A stretch of 64,000 nucleotides of DNA from Xenoacremonium recifei. Taxonomy: Eukaryota; Ascomycota; Sordariomycetes; Hypocreales; Nectriaceae. The position numbers and the translations under genes were made by a program. Numbering within the stretch: position 1 is the first letter of the stretch; each line of letters starts with the position of its first letter. Of this stretch, positions 1-10,300 are shown one piece after another. The stretch spans positions 496,001 to 560,000 of the forward strand of contig WOFQ01000005.1 in NCBI GenBank assembly GCA_012184525.1. Reading direction: 5' to 3'. Below the pieces are notes generated by a model. It ran no database searches and was not told the origin of the DNA. It worked only from the letters and a program-made list of their open reading frames with translations.

Positions 1-2336
1 TCCGATATTCTGGAACGAGTACGGCGCTGATGATCCAGGAACCTGAAGATGGCGACTTCGAGGCTGCTTTCAAGGAGCGGTATCTGGTTGAATTCTCCTT
101 CCATATGCCGGGCCGACCCATTCTTGTGGACGACATTCGAGTTCGCGGCATCGCTACTGACAACATTTCTACTAATGAGGGACACCTCGCCCACGAACTA
201 CAAAAGTCGGATGAGGAAGGGATCTTAGTACAGGACTCTTTGGCCTGTGACAAGACATCAGTTTACTTTGCAGAGTCAGGCTACCTTTCCACAGCGATAT
301 ACAAGCTGGAAAGTCTGCCGCACTTCTCTCACGTGCAGGTGAATAATAACGTCCATCAGAGTAACACTGCCGCTGGCTTCTTGCTAACTTCTATAGGGCC
401 CTGCTATTATTCTAGACCAGACCCAAACTATTCTCGTTCTTCCGGGTGCGAGCGCCGCCATCCTGCCTTGCCGAATTGTCATTCGAGTTGGGAGCGCGAC
501 AGTGAAGAACACAGCTCGCGCGGATAGTATCGACCCTATCCAACTGTCCATTTTCGGTCATCGCTTTATGAGTATCGCTGAGCAGATGGGTAGAACGCTC
601 CAGAAGACTAGCGTCAGTTTGAACATTAAGGAGCGTCTTGACTTCAGCTGTGCTATCTTCGGTCCTGATGGTGGCCTGGTGGCTAATGCACCCCATGTCC
701 CTGTCCACTTGGGCAGCATGCAGCATGCAGTAAAGTATCAGCATCAACTCAACAAGGGCAAATTAAGGCCCGGTGATGTGCTCCTCACGAACAGTCCTGG
801 TAAGCCACAACACCCATCCAACTACGTATTGCAGCCATTGAGACTAACGCGCTCTAAGTCGCTGGAGGGACCCATCTCCCAGATTTAACTGTAGTGTCCC
901 CTGTCTTTGATGCAGAAGGCAAAGAGATCATCTTTTATACCGCCTCAAGAGGCCACCATCGTGATATAGGTGGACTCGAGGGCATCTCTGGCAACCCTCG
1001 CTGCACGTATTTGGAGCAGGAAGGGGCCGTCATTGATTCGTTCAAAGTCGTCTCACAAGGAATTTTCGACGAAGAGGGTGAGTTAGTCTCGGTCAAAGAA
1101 CTCTTGTAGCAAAGATACTGACAACCTACAGGTGTGAGACGAATTTTCATTGATGAACCGGCCAAATATCCTGGATGCACCGGTTCGAATAGCATTAAAG
1201 AAAACATATCTGACCTCAAGGCCCAGATTGCCGCTAACAAAAGAGGTACAAACCTAATAAATGAGCTATTCCTCGAATACACAGGGCAGGTTGTAACAAC
1301 CTATATGGCTGCTATCCAGCAAAACGCGGAGAATGCAGTTCGCAGCCATCTCAAGGCCATTGCAAAGCTGCACCCTGATCCTCTGGTTGCCAGCGACGCC
1401 CTCGACGATGGAACTGAGATCCATCTCAAGATCACCATCGAGCCAGAGACTGGCAATGCGACCTTTGATTTCACCGGCACCATGTACCAAACTCACGGGA
1501 ACTACAATGCTCCCCCAAGCCTAGTTCGCTCGGCTATTATCTACGTTCTTCGATGCATTATCAACGACGAAATCCCTCTCAATCAAGGCTGTCTCTCTCC
1601 TATCAAGATCATCATTCCTGAGGGTACGATTTTGTCACCCTCTGCTGGAGCGGCTGTGTTTTCGGGGAATTCCTCTACTAGCAGTCGAATGACGGATGTT
1701 ATCTTGAAGGCATTCATGGCATGTGCGGCCAGTCAAGGTACTATGAACGGAATACAGATGTATGGCATCGAAAAAGCCAAGCCTGGCGAGCCTTTTGCTG
1801 GGTATATGTTTATGTATGGCGAGACTATTTGCGGCGGTAGTGGTGCCGGTCCAACCTGGCACGGCGTTTCAGGTGTTCACACGGTAAGATGCTCTTTTGT
1901 ACCCTACTGTTACCATTTGCCCCGATATTGACCCATTTTCTAGCATATGACAAATACCCGCGTCAGTGATCTGGAAATCTTGGAGAAGCGGCTCCCCGTG
2001 CTGGTGCGCAAGTTCGGACTACGGCCAAACTCAGGGGGTCGGGGTCTCTACAACGGCGGTAACGGCGCGATCAGGGTCATCGAAGCCCGGACGAAGATGA
2101 CCTTCACCCTCAACACCGACCGTCGTGCAAGGGCGCCCTACGGTATGGCAGGTGGCGAGCCCGGCAAGCCAGGGCTTAACCTGGCTCTGTTGGATCACCC
2201 CAGTGGGAAGAAAAGATTTGTAAATGTCGGCGGAAAGGGCATCCTTCGTCTCCAGCAGGGAGAGCAGCTGCATGTCAACACTCCCGGAGGGGGTGGTTGG
2301 GGACAACCTCGCGATGCATCGTTCAACAAAGTGTAG
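1..2336 (+). CDS. 5-oxoprolinase / hydantoinase A-B family protein, 3' part of gene
   Basis: This is the C-terminal ~700 residues of a fused HyuA-HyuB (5-oxoprolinase type) enzyme. Family members open the lactam of 5-oxoproline or hydantoins with ATP, in the glutathione cycle. The 5' end is cut by the window edge (full proteins are ~1,290 aa). Exons are <1..338, 397..799, 859..1077, 1132..1883 and 1944..2336. From base 3 the sum is 701 codons including the stop. Introns of 54-60 nt have GT-AG ends. The first segment carries the end of the HyuA part (RYSGTSTALM, RPILVDDIRVRG, then GPAIILDQTQTILVLPG across the first junction). HyuB follows, with AGGTHLPDLTV, SRGHHRDIGG, GGSGAGPTWHGVSGVHT and the terminal VNTPGGGGWGQPRD. 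The frame is intact, so the gene looks functional. A decayed copy of its 1545-1801 part lies at 10836-11093. The exact substrate (oxoproline or another lactam) cannot be told from the sequence. Confidence 0.9.
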
Positions 2337-2587
2337 GCCAGCTTTTTAAGCATTGAGAAGCATGTATGCGATCTCTTTCCCTTTGTGACGTTCCAAAATT
2401 ACGAAAAGGGGAGGAGATGGCTGTAAGTCCCTCGTGAATTGAGCAAGTTTCAGTGCTTCCGCGTCCGATTCATGCTTCTAAAACGACCCTCAATATTTCA
2501 AGTCTATATTCAGAAATAGTCAACTATAGACTATCCATACAGGTCTACGAGATCCAAGAATAGCTCTCGCACTTCCGGGTTCCATAG

Positions 2588-2812
2588 TTATTCAACGTAT
2601 TCCAGTCGTATTCTCTCATTAGGAAAGCTGATTTTGAAATCGGCCCCTTTGTCGAGGAGCAGCTGCAGTACTTCCATAGTATCATCAGTAATCGTTTGCC
2701 TTAAAGCGGTATTTCTATCCCAGGTCTCGTAATTAATATCAGCACCATTTGAGAGAAGTAAATTCACCGCTTCGATATCCCCCCCTTCACTTACAGCTAT
2801 CAAAGGCGGGTC
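2588..2812 (-). pseudogene. Ankyrin-repeat C-terminal fragment
   Basis: An open stretch of ~75 codons contains about two ankyrin repeats (EAVNLLLSNGADINYE, then EVLQLLLDKGADFK) and then stops. It closely resembles the last repeats of the NACHT-ankyrin protein at 11403-15002 (AVQLLLDKGADFE). There is no start codon. An acceptor-like ...ACTTAACTGCTAG lies just upstream, so it may once have been a last exon. Joining it to the small gene at 2841-3219 through the 47-nt intron-like stretch between them gives the wrong phase and an immediate stop. I call it a remnant of an ankyrin gene. A functional short exon of an unseen gene is less likely. Confidence 0.6.
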
Positions 2813-2840
2813 CTAGCAGTTAAGTAAAATACTATGTCAT

Positions 2841-3219
2841 CTATCCGAAAGGGTCATACAATTCCAAATCTTTTTCCTCAAATAATTTGCCACCTTCAAC
2901 CTCCTGTCCATTCGTGTCACAAAGCTTGTATAAATTTCCATCTAGACACATTACTGTAAATGGTCCCTGCTTTGCTGTGGTCGAGGAACTACAGATGTAG
3001 ACTTGGTCGTTTGGTCGAAATTTGAGTTGCTATCTTGTGTCAGAAGCGCGGTTGCTATTTCGGATTGACATACTTACTACAGTGTATTTCTGTATCACCG
3101 GGCGACCGCCATCATCGGGGAAAGTGAAGACAGGCTTCGAGTCGTTTCTACAGATAATGAGAATAACGTTGAATCTGTGTGAAGGGACCTTACTCCTGTG
3201 ATGGATCCATTATCGTCAT
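2841..3219 (-). CDS. Small 94-aa protein of unknown function, three exons
   Basis: Three short exons (3194..3219, 3078..3147, 2841..3029) joined by 46- and 48-nt introns with GTAAGG/GTAAGT donors and TAG acceptors give an exact 95-codon frame including the stop. Two in-frame starts exist (3219 and 3210); I took the first. The product is soluble and has no signal peptide or membrane segment. It contains KPVFTFPDDGGRPV, a middle part KFRPNDQVYICSSS, a glycine-proline turn KQGPFTVMCLDGN, and an acidic tail that ends EEKDLELYDPFG. The pattern of short hydrophobic strands suggests a small beta-barrel, but I do not recognise the family with certainty. It is divergent from the DUF6594 gene (319 bp between starts) and lies 29 bp from the ankyrin remnant on the same strand. 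Confidence 0.65.
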
Positions 3220-3538
3220 TCGGGAACACTAAAAGAACTTATTGAGAGTAAGAAAGCAGCGTGGGGGAATAATGGCGGTGAAATCAAGTAAAGCGGGATA
3301 TTAAATATATAGCCCGCCCTATCCCGCCTCATTCCTTCTTTTCGCCCTACTCCGCCCGTTTCGCCTTACTCCGCCCCGTTTCGCCTCATTCTGCCTTAGT
3401 CTGTTCCTTTCGCCTTAGTTTGCTGTATTGCGCCTCACTTCTGTCACTCATGGCATATAGCGAGACAAATAGTTCTGTAGTCTGCATCCCTGTTTCAAGA
3501 CCCTTGTTGTCCCTTCCTATCCTATCTAAGGGAAAAAG
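3220..3538. promoter_or_regulatory. Shared upstream region of the 94-aa gene and the DUF6594 gene
   Basis: 319 bp separate the starts of two divergent genes. The stretch has the sequence tatttaaatatatag near 3300 next to a degenerate C/T-rich repeat (3308-3445). No specific operator is recognised. Confidence 0.4.
3308..3445. repeat. Degenerate tandem repeat, unit close to tttcgccttactccgcc
   Basis: About seven diverged copies of a 15-20 bp C/T-rich unit (cgccctactccgcccg, cgccttactccgcccc, cgcctcattctgcc, cgccttagtttgc) run through this intergenic stretch. Copies become more T-rich towards the right end. The purpose is unknown; it lies in a shared promoter region. Confidence 0.6.
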
Positions 3539-4660
3539 ATGACTTCACCTCTAGGAGTCGATATCGAATTGGGTTGTCGTGATCCTGGGGAGTCTTTACA
3601 CGAATGCCACATTTGGCCTCTGTGGCTCAAAGCATGGGTTACCCGCACTGCGCTGTCAGATTCGAGTAGCAGGTTATCGACGCAGAGTGTGACATGACAG
3701 ACCGCCCTGAAAATTGGATTTGGGCTGACTGGCAATAGTCGAGGCCTTCCCACCAGGGTACCCCCGATTCTCGGCACTTTTGGCGTCTCATCGATCATTC
3801 CTCCTCTGTCGGCGATTTTCCACCCTACGCACGCGTCTGTTGTTGCTCAAACAAGACAGACTCGCGATCCTCGAGAAGCAGCTAGAGAAGATCGATCGAG
3901 AAGAGTTGTTCCCGCTATCACTTGGAAGCAGTCGGAGGGACGCCAACCAAGAGAGGCATGCCGTCATTTCAGAAATAGATGTCGCCTTGGCCGACTATGG
4001 TAATTATCCCACTCGCCTGCACTGCATCCTCTCGAGTCTAAAGCGCTGATGACAGCAGATTCCTTCCTCGAGAGGCAACAGCGGGCAATGACCTTTGAAG
4101 CTGCCCCGTACCGAGCTGTCACGAACCTGCGGAACTGGGTCGATGGAAACGGTTGCGTGGCCCGAGCAGAGACGGCCTACTTGGAACAAGGTGAGGACCT
4201 TGTCAGCATTATTACCCAAGAAGACAAAGCGACATCCTGCTTGGAGGCGCTGGTGGAACACGCTTATGTGAAACTGGGGGCACATTTTCAAACACAGGAG
4301 AGCCGGCAGCCTTCTCGAGACCCAAACGTGCATATTTTCCCACCATCATCGATAGGACGAGCGGTGCGAATTGTCCTTGCACCATTCATCACCATTCTCC
4401 TCCTCGCTCCGGTCATCATTTGCAATTTTGTCGGCAGCTTGACAGCCAGATTGATCATTATCATTTTCGCTACGAGCGGATTTGTCGCCGTTTTATGCAG
4501 CTTGAGCAAGGCGAGGGCAATCGAGCTGATCGTAGCAGGCGCAACGTACGTTCGCACCACAATTTACTGGTTTTGTAGACTACCTTGTGTATGTACTAAC
4601 GTCTGAGGTCACAGCTATATGACAGTACTAGTTGTGTTTATTTCAAGTACTGCTAGTTGA
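3539..4660 (+). CDS. DUF6594-type protein with C-terminal membrane segments
   Basis: Four exons (3539..3686, 3739..3999, 4059..4545, 4615..4660) sum to 314 codons with the stop. Donors are GTGTGA, GTAATT and GTACGT. The last intron has a textbook branch site (tactaac) and is needed to reach the terminal MTVLVVFISS. The product has the usual layout of this fungal family. It starts with GYPRFSALLAS and a helical part RTRLLLLKQDRLAILE, followed by an acidic-helical body (SFLERQQRAM, LRNWVDGNGC, ETAYLEQGEDL). After residue ~230 come two or three hydrophobic helices (APFITILLLAPVIICNF, LIIIIFATSGFVAVLCS). Its function is not established. It is tail-to-tail with the caspase gene, with 18 bp between the stops. 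Exon 1 is the least certain part. Confidence 0.8.
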
Positions 4661-4678
4661 AAAATTAAGTAGCTGTTT

Positions 4679-6697
4679 TTAGTTATTCTTATGCATTGTG
4701 GTGCGTATGATGAAGTTTCGAGTTGCCCATGCTTCCTGTCCCAGGTAATTTGGCCCTCGCAAGGGTGTTGTCAACTCTGCAAGGAGTGTCGAAAGCGCAT
4801 CGCTACGTCCACGTACGACCCCGCGATGCTGTGCGTGGAGGGATATTTCCGGCAGAATCAACAAGGGAAACGACGTGGGCTTGGCGGTGACGAACACCTT
4901 GATTACATCCTCGCAGTGCCGCTCGCCTATGCGCTGAAGCCAGTCGGGAACCTTCATTCCCATCCTTAGTTCCTCCTTTCCTCTTGGTTGCACGACCCGG
5001 AAGGCGTTGTCGCCCGCACTCGACAAAAGATTAGAAACCTTCCAGGACGGGGTCAAGTTGAAAATGGCTATGTATAAGGGTGACTCGCCGTGGTTCTCGA
5101 GAGCAAGGCGCCATATGCCGCCATGTTCGATATCGTGTACTGCCGAAGTGTCGGGCGTATTGCCATCTGCGGAGGAGAGGAGCGAGAATGACGCTTCAAA
5201 AGTGGAATTCGGGAGCTGGTTCTCGATTCCCTCGGCGTACTTGAACTCGGCAAGGTGTTGTAACATACCGAGGACATGCTGCTCTGCGTCCGGGGTGTTG
5301 ATGAGTACCGTAGGCAGGCTACGAATTCTCTGCAGCGTCCCGTCGAGTATTTCGTACTCCTCGCGGTCGTTCACTACAAGGTTAAACATGCATGCCTCCT
5401 GGTCATCCTCTGTGCATAGGCATAGCCATCGTTGCCCCTCCGAGTCCCTGGTCTGCTGGATATGGCTCTGGAACTTACGGGCACTGGCTGCGAGCCGCAC
5501 CGATATCTTTTGTCGTGGGAGGGCAGTCAATGGCTTTGCTATCCAGCAGTCGGCTTGGCCCTGTATGGCGCTCTCCTGTCCGCTTGTGACCACCTCCGAT
5601 GTGAGTGGGCCAACATTCTCGACTCGAACCGTTCCCAAGATATCCGATTTGCTGGTAGCATCGACTGAGCCGAGCGGGTACACGGCATACTCGTCGTTAA
5701 GGTGAACGCCATGTGCTAGTCCCGCATCCAAGCACAGGCGTTGATCCTCCGCTCTGTAGTAGATTCGAACATAGGCCATGTCCGATCGGGCGCTGAGGTG
5801 ACCGAAGAAACACATGTCCTTGTTACCGTAGCGCATTGGCGTTTGCTGCGGCCAGGACGCGTGAAACTTTACTCGTAGGTGTTCGTATAGCGATTCATGG
5901 GTGATTTCCGTACAACGCTTTCTCAACTCATTTAGTGCATCTAGAAGAAAGTAACTGAGGGCTCCTCGTCTCTCTCCTTGAGCTAGTTGGAGCTCCCGAG
6001 CGGTTTCATGGGGGCCACATGCAGCGAGGATCGTGTAGCCGTCGGGTGCAGCAAGCCACTGGTCTGAAGACGCATCAGCGTCGCGGAACGGTTGGTCTCG
6101 TTGGAAGATATCAGAACCCGTGCCTGACGGGATCCCGGCGTCGACGTTTGGATTGTAGTCAACAGCTCGAACGTCTGTGCCGCGAATGTTGCCGTCTCGG
6201 AGGACGCTACCCGAGAAACAGCAGTCAAGGACAACAGTGACGAGGAGACCCTTCTCTACCATGCGCCGAAGACAGTTTGCGAGTAGCTGGCCCTGGAAGT
6301 AGCGCATCCCAGGACCGCTCTCCTCGAAGAGAACAAGAGCCAGGTTCCCAGAGGCGTGAGCCGACTTCGCCGATTCTGGGAGTCGTGTGCCATGCCCAGA
6401 GAAGTGAAAGTAGACAAAGTCGCCCGGATTTGCCTTGTTGAGAACCCTCTTCAGCTTACTCGTCAGGTTGCCCCATGTTGGCCAGCAGTCTGGGTCCTCC
6501 GTCAGACAACGAGATGTCGGGTTGGCAGGGGCTGTTGCAGTGAGAGTAGCAATGTCAACTGAGTGTCGGCCCGTCTGTAAGTACTGCTTCATCGCCCACA
6601 CGTCTTGAACGCAACCCTTGAGGTCTTCCGCACCGCCGTAAAAGTTGATTCCAATTAGCACTGCCCAGTGCTTCGCAGGTGGAATAGCAGAAGCCAT
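4679..6697 (-). CDS. Caspase-fold (peptidase C14) protein
   Basis: A 672-aa single-exon protein with an N-terminal caspase/metacaspase-type domain (residues ~8-300). The p20 part starts KHWAVLIGINFYGG. The catalytic His is in FHFSGHGTR (His102) and the catalytic Cys in VVLDCCFSGS (Cys160). A p10-like part follows (YTILAACGPHETA, GALSYFLLDAL, QQTPMRYG). Both catalytic residues are present, so an active peptidase is expected. Fungal metacaspases cut after Arg/Lys and some act in cell death. Residues ~310-672 are beta-rich and match no domain I can name (SPLYIAIFNLTPSW, LPEISLH). No prion-like Gln/Asn N-terminus is present, so it is not the standard housekeeping metacaspase. The start is the first ATG of the frame. 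It is head-to-head with the TPR-CHAT gene and tail-to-tail with the DUF6594 gene. Confidence 0.88.
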   Translation of the reverse strand: MASAIPPAKHWAVLIGINFYGGAEDLKGCVQDVWAMKQYLQTGRHSVDIATLTATAPANPTSRCLTEDPDCWPTWGNLTSKLKRVLNKANPGDFVYFHFSGHGTRLPESAKSAHASGNLALVLFEESGPGMRYFQGQLLANCLRRMVEKGLLVTVVLDCCFSGSVLRDGNIRGTDVRAVDYNPNVDAGIPSGTGSDIFQRDQPFRDADASSDQWLAAPDGYTILAACGPHETARELQLAQGERRGALSYFLLDALNELRKRCTEITHESLYEHLRVKFHASWPQQTPMRYGNKDMCFFGHLSARSDMAYVRIYYRAEDQRLCLDAGLAHGVHLNDEYAVYPLGSVDATSKSDILGTVRVENVGPLTSEVVTSGQESAIQGQADCWIAKPLTALPRQKISVRLAASARKFQSHIQQTRDSEGQRWLCLCTEDDQEACMFNLVVNDREEYEILDGTLQRIRSLPTVLINTPDAEQHVLGMLQHLAEFKYAEGIENQLPNSTFEASFSLLSSADGNTPDTSAVHDIEHGGIWRLALENHGESPLYIAIFNLTPSWKVSNLLSSAGDNAFRVVQPRGKEELRMGMKVPDWLQRIGERHCEDVIKVFVTAKPTSFPLLILPEISLHAQHRGVVRGRSDALSTLLAELTTPLRGPNYLGQEAWATRNFIIRTTMHKNN

Positions 6698-7356
6698 GTC
6701 GGGCTTGAATCCGATCCATTCGGCCTAAGCCTCCACTACGAAGGAACCTCAAACCCAGCGTCTGGTAGTCTGTACCCTTGCACATAAGACGGGGTGGTCA
6801 TTGACTGAACAGTAGGGGTCAGATATATCAGGCAGTGCAAGGCAAAATGGCGGCTTGAAGGCATTTGAATGGGGCTTTGCTGCCCGACGAGGCGTTTCAA
6901 GGTGTGTTTTGGTTGGGTTAACATGGTAATTAGGCATCCGACATAGTTAACACGTGTCAGGACGGTCACGCCGTGTGACTGCTTGTTGCCTCACAAAAAC
7001 CATTGGGCAAAGTCGGTCGAAATAAAATCGCTCAAGTGGACCCAGCAATGATGCTGGCTCACCTGCGTGTCTATATATAGATAGTTATATATATGTACAA
7101 AACAACCGATTACATCGTTTCTATGTAGGTACTCACTCAGCTTGCCACTAGCTAGCACCCCGCTCCTCCTATTTCCCCTAGCCCACAGTGCAAGACGGGG
7201 AAGTTAACTACCCTTATTCTCGCCCACCTCGGCGGTAGAAGATGTTCTATACTCGCGTGAAACAGCTCAACGAACCGGCTGAGAGGTGATTCTCAAACTT
7301 TAGTTTTTGCTATCGGATTTGAGACATTCGTCACTGGCACGTGGAGAGAGCTCGTC
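6698..7356. promoter_or_regulatory. Shared upstream region of the caspase and TPR-CHAT genes
   Basis: 659 bp between two divergent start codons. It holds a TATA-like tatatatag at 7072-7080 and a second AT run (ttatatatatg) at 7085-7095. No open frame here looks coding. The arrangement makes co-expression of the two clan-CD protease genes plausible but does not prove it. Confidence 0.5.
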
Positions 7357-10300
7357 ATGGCGCCCCCCCTTGTCATGTGTGACAGTTTCTTCAGCCTCGA
7401 CAAAGAGATCATCGTCTATTTGAATGGCTGCGATGACTCAGATCTACTTTCTATGGAGGAAATGCATGAGAACCTCGAGAGCTTCGAGGAAATGCGGTTG
7501 CATATATTTACCTGTCTTCTTCTCTACCTGCGAACGGGAGCAAATGTACACGCGGAGAAAGCTTTTAACCGGGCAAAACATCTGAATACAGTGGCTGAAC
7601 CTTCAGACAAGGATGAAGCAAGCAAGATTCTGGAAACAATGGCCATAATGAAGGATAGTGGCAGAAGCTACGTGCACAGCCTTACTTTGAACGAAATCGG
7701 GAGACAACTCAAAACTCGTCTTGAAGAGAGCGGACTGCTCACCACGCCCCCGCCTGGAGTATATGCGGCGTTCCAGCGACTTAAATCGACGCCTCAAGAC
7801 GACCCTGAATGGGTTCCATTGTTGCTTGGCTTGGCTGGACTGTTCAAGAAGCGCTTTGAACAGCCTACACTGAGAGACATAAGAGATCTGAATCTGGCAA
7901 TAAACTTCGCGTTTATAGGATTGCGCGCAACTCCTGAAGGCGAAACTTTCTACCGAGCTAAGCGGCTCGTATCACTATCAAAACTGTTTGACGCACGTTT
8001 CAAACACACCAGGTCGATGGACGACCTGGATCGCACCATTCAACTCCGAGAGCAGGCGTTGGTCATCACATCCTCAACCGAAACGAGCTGGGTTGCCCAA
8101 TTAAACAACCTCGGGGACTTCTATGGAGAGCGCTTTGAAATGAAAGGAGATATTGAAGACTTGAACCGAGGCATTATGCTTCTTGAGCAGGCCGCCACTT
8201 CAGCTGCTCAGCGTGGAGAAATGCAACTTCAAGGCTGTAGTCTATACAACCTGGCCTATCGACTAAGGAGACGATTTGACTGGACGGGGTCTACGGACGA
8301 CTTGAACCGTGCTATCGTTGCTTGCGAGAGATCAACAAATCTGAGCGTGGAAGATTATGACTCGACCGAGCGAATGACCTGTCTCGGAACTTGCCTAGCT
8401 AGGCGGTTCGAACGAGAAAAGTCGACGGAAGACCTCAATCGTGCCCTGCAACTCTTTCGCAGCGCGGTTAGCCTGATGCCTACGGACTACCCACATCGTG
8501 GCGAAACGCTCAATAATCTTGGGATAACGCTAAACCTCGAGTATGGGATGACAGAATCAGTGGCAGATCTGGACGACGCCATCGAAGCCACTGGTAAAGC
8601 ACTAGAAGCTCTTCCATCAGATCATCCTATTCGAGTTCTAGCCTTGAATAACCTTTCTTGCTTGTTGTCCAAGCTCTATGGGAAGAAAGGCTTGCGAAGC
8701 GACTTGGAACGTGCAATCGAGGTGTCCGGTGAAGCAATAGACAGTCTCCCTGTTGACCATGTGGAGCGGCCCGGGATGCTCAACAATCGGGCAGAACTCC
8801 TTTTGAAGCGGATGAAACTCGACAACTCGACTAGTGACCAGGCGCTCGCATTGGATCATCTCCAACAGGGCCTGAATTGCCCGAACCCTCGTCCTACAAT
8901 TAAGGCAACTCTGGCTCTAAGGTGCAGTGAAATCTTCATATCACGCTTGGACTGGCAGAGAGCAGCTTCTATGCTATGTACAGCTGTGGAGCTTCTTCCT
9001 CTTCTTAGCCCCAGATCTTTACAGCATCTAGACAAGCAACATGAGCTGAGGCACTTCCAGGGCCTCTCGTCAAGGGCGGCTTCAGCCGCCCTCAATGCCA
9101 ACCTCGGTCCAGTTCACGCGCTGCAGCTTCTTGAATCTGGGCGTAACATAATTTCGAGCATGGTGATGGAGGTTCGGACTGACATCTCGGCTCTTGAACA
9201 ACAGCACCCAGACCTCGCGCAAGAATTCTGCACTTTACGGGACGTGTTTGACACACCAGAAAGCCCAACTGGAGTTCCTGGCACTTCGAACAACGGAAAC
9301 CAGGGGGGGCTCAGATCAGAAAGCCGTATGAAGGCAGATCGAGACCTTCAGGAAGTTCTTCGCAAGATACGTCTTTGCCACGGGTTCGAACGCTTCGCTC
9401 TGCCGCCAACTGAGGACGGAATCAAAGCTGCCGCAAACCCCGATCCCATCATTGTGGTAAATGCCAACTCATATCGCTCCGACGCGATCCTCATCACAGA
9501 AAATCAGATCCGTTTGCTGGAGCTACCAAACCTGGAAGTTGCAAAGATTCTTCCCATAGTTTTGCACGTTCGAGAATCTGGTATGCATCCATCCTCTTCT
9601 ATTTCGGAACTTTTAGGGTTGCTCTGGGATACGCTCTGTGAGCCAGTTCTAGATGCCCTGGGGTACTGCTCTCCAGTTATCGATGATAACTGGCCGCGTG
9701 TATGGTGGATTCCTGTCGGCGCTTTGAGTATCATTCCTTTGCACGCTGCGGGACATCACGGGTCAACAAGCCGAAGGTCTGTTCTCGACAGAGTCATGTC
9801 CTCGTACGCGACTTCCGTTAAGGCGCTGATACACGGACGTGAGTTCCACAGCCGGCAATCTACTCGTTCTCCGTCGAACAAGGCTCTCGTGATCGGCATG
9901 AGTGACACCCCGGGCTTCGGCCAAAACGGAAGTCTCCCCTTTGCTACGACTGAGGTTTCCATGGTCGAGAAGGTCTGCTCGTCGTTGAAACTGCACCTTT
10001 CCAGGCCAGAGCTTCGCAGAGCTAGCGTACTAGACCATCTACGATCGTGCCGGATTTTTCATTTTGCCGGCCATGGAAAGACTGATAGATCGGAGCCGTC
10101 GAAGTGCGGTTTGCTTCTTGAAGACTGGCAGAGCGGTCTATTGACTGTGGCAGACGTTCGAGACCTCAACTTCGAAAGGGACCCGCCTTTTCTATGCTAC
10201 TTATCAGCGTGTTCAACTGGTCCCAACTTTGACAGCTCCAATTTGGTCGACGAAGCTATTAACCTTGTCAGCGCCTTTCAGCTTGCAGGATTCCGACACA

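Noticed and set aside
2588..3219. A single gene made of the 94-aa frame plus the ankyrin scrap
   Set aside because: The intron-like 47-nt junction is out of phase and leads to a stop within four codons; kept as a possible ancestral fusion only.
3526..3798. 90-codon frame on the - strand
   Set aside because: It lies opposite exons 1 and 2 of the DUF6594 gene, which have supported splice sites and family resemblance.
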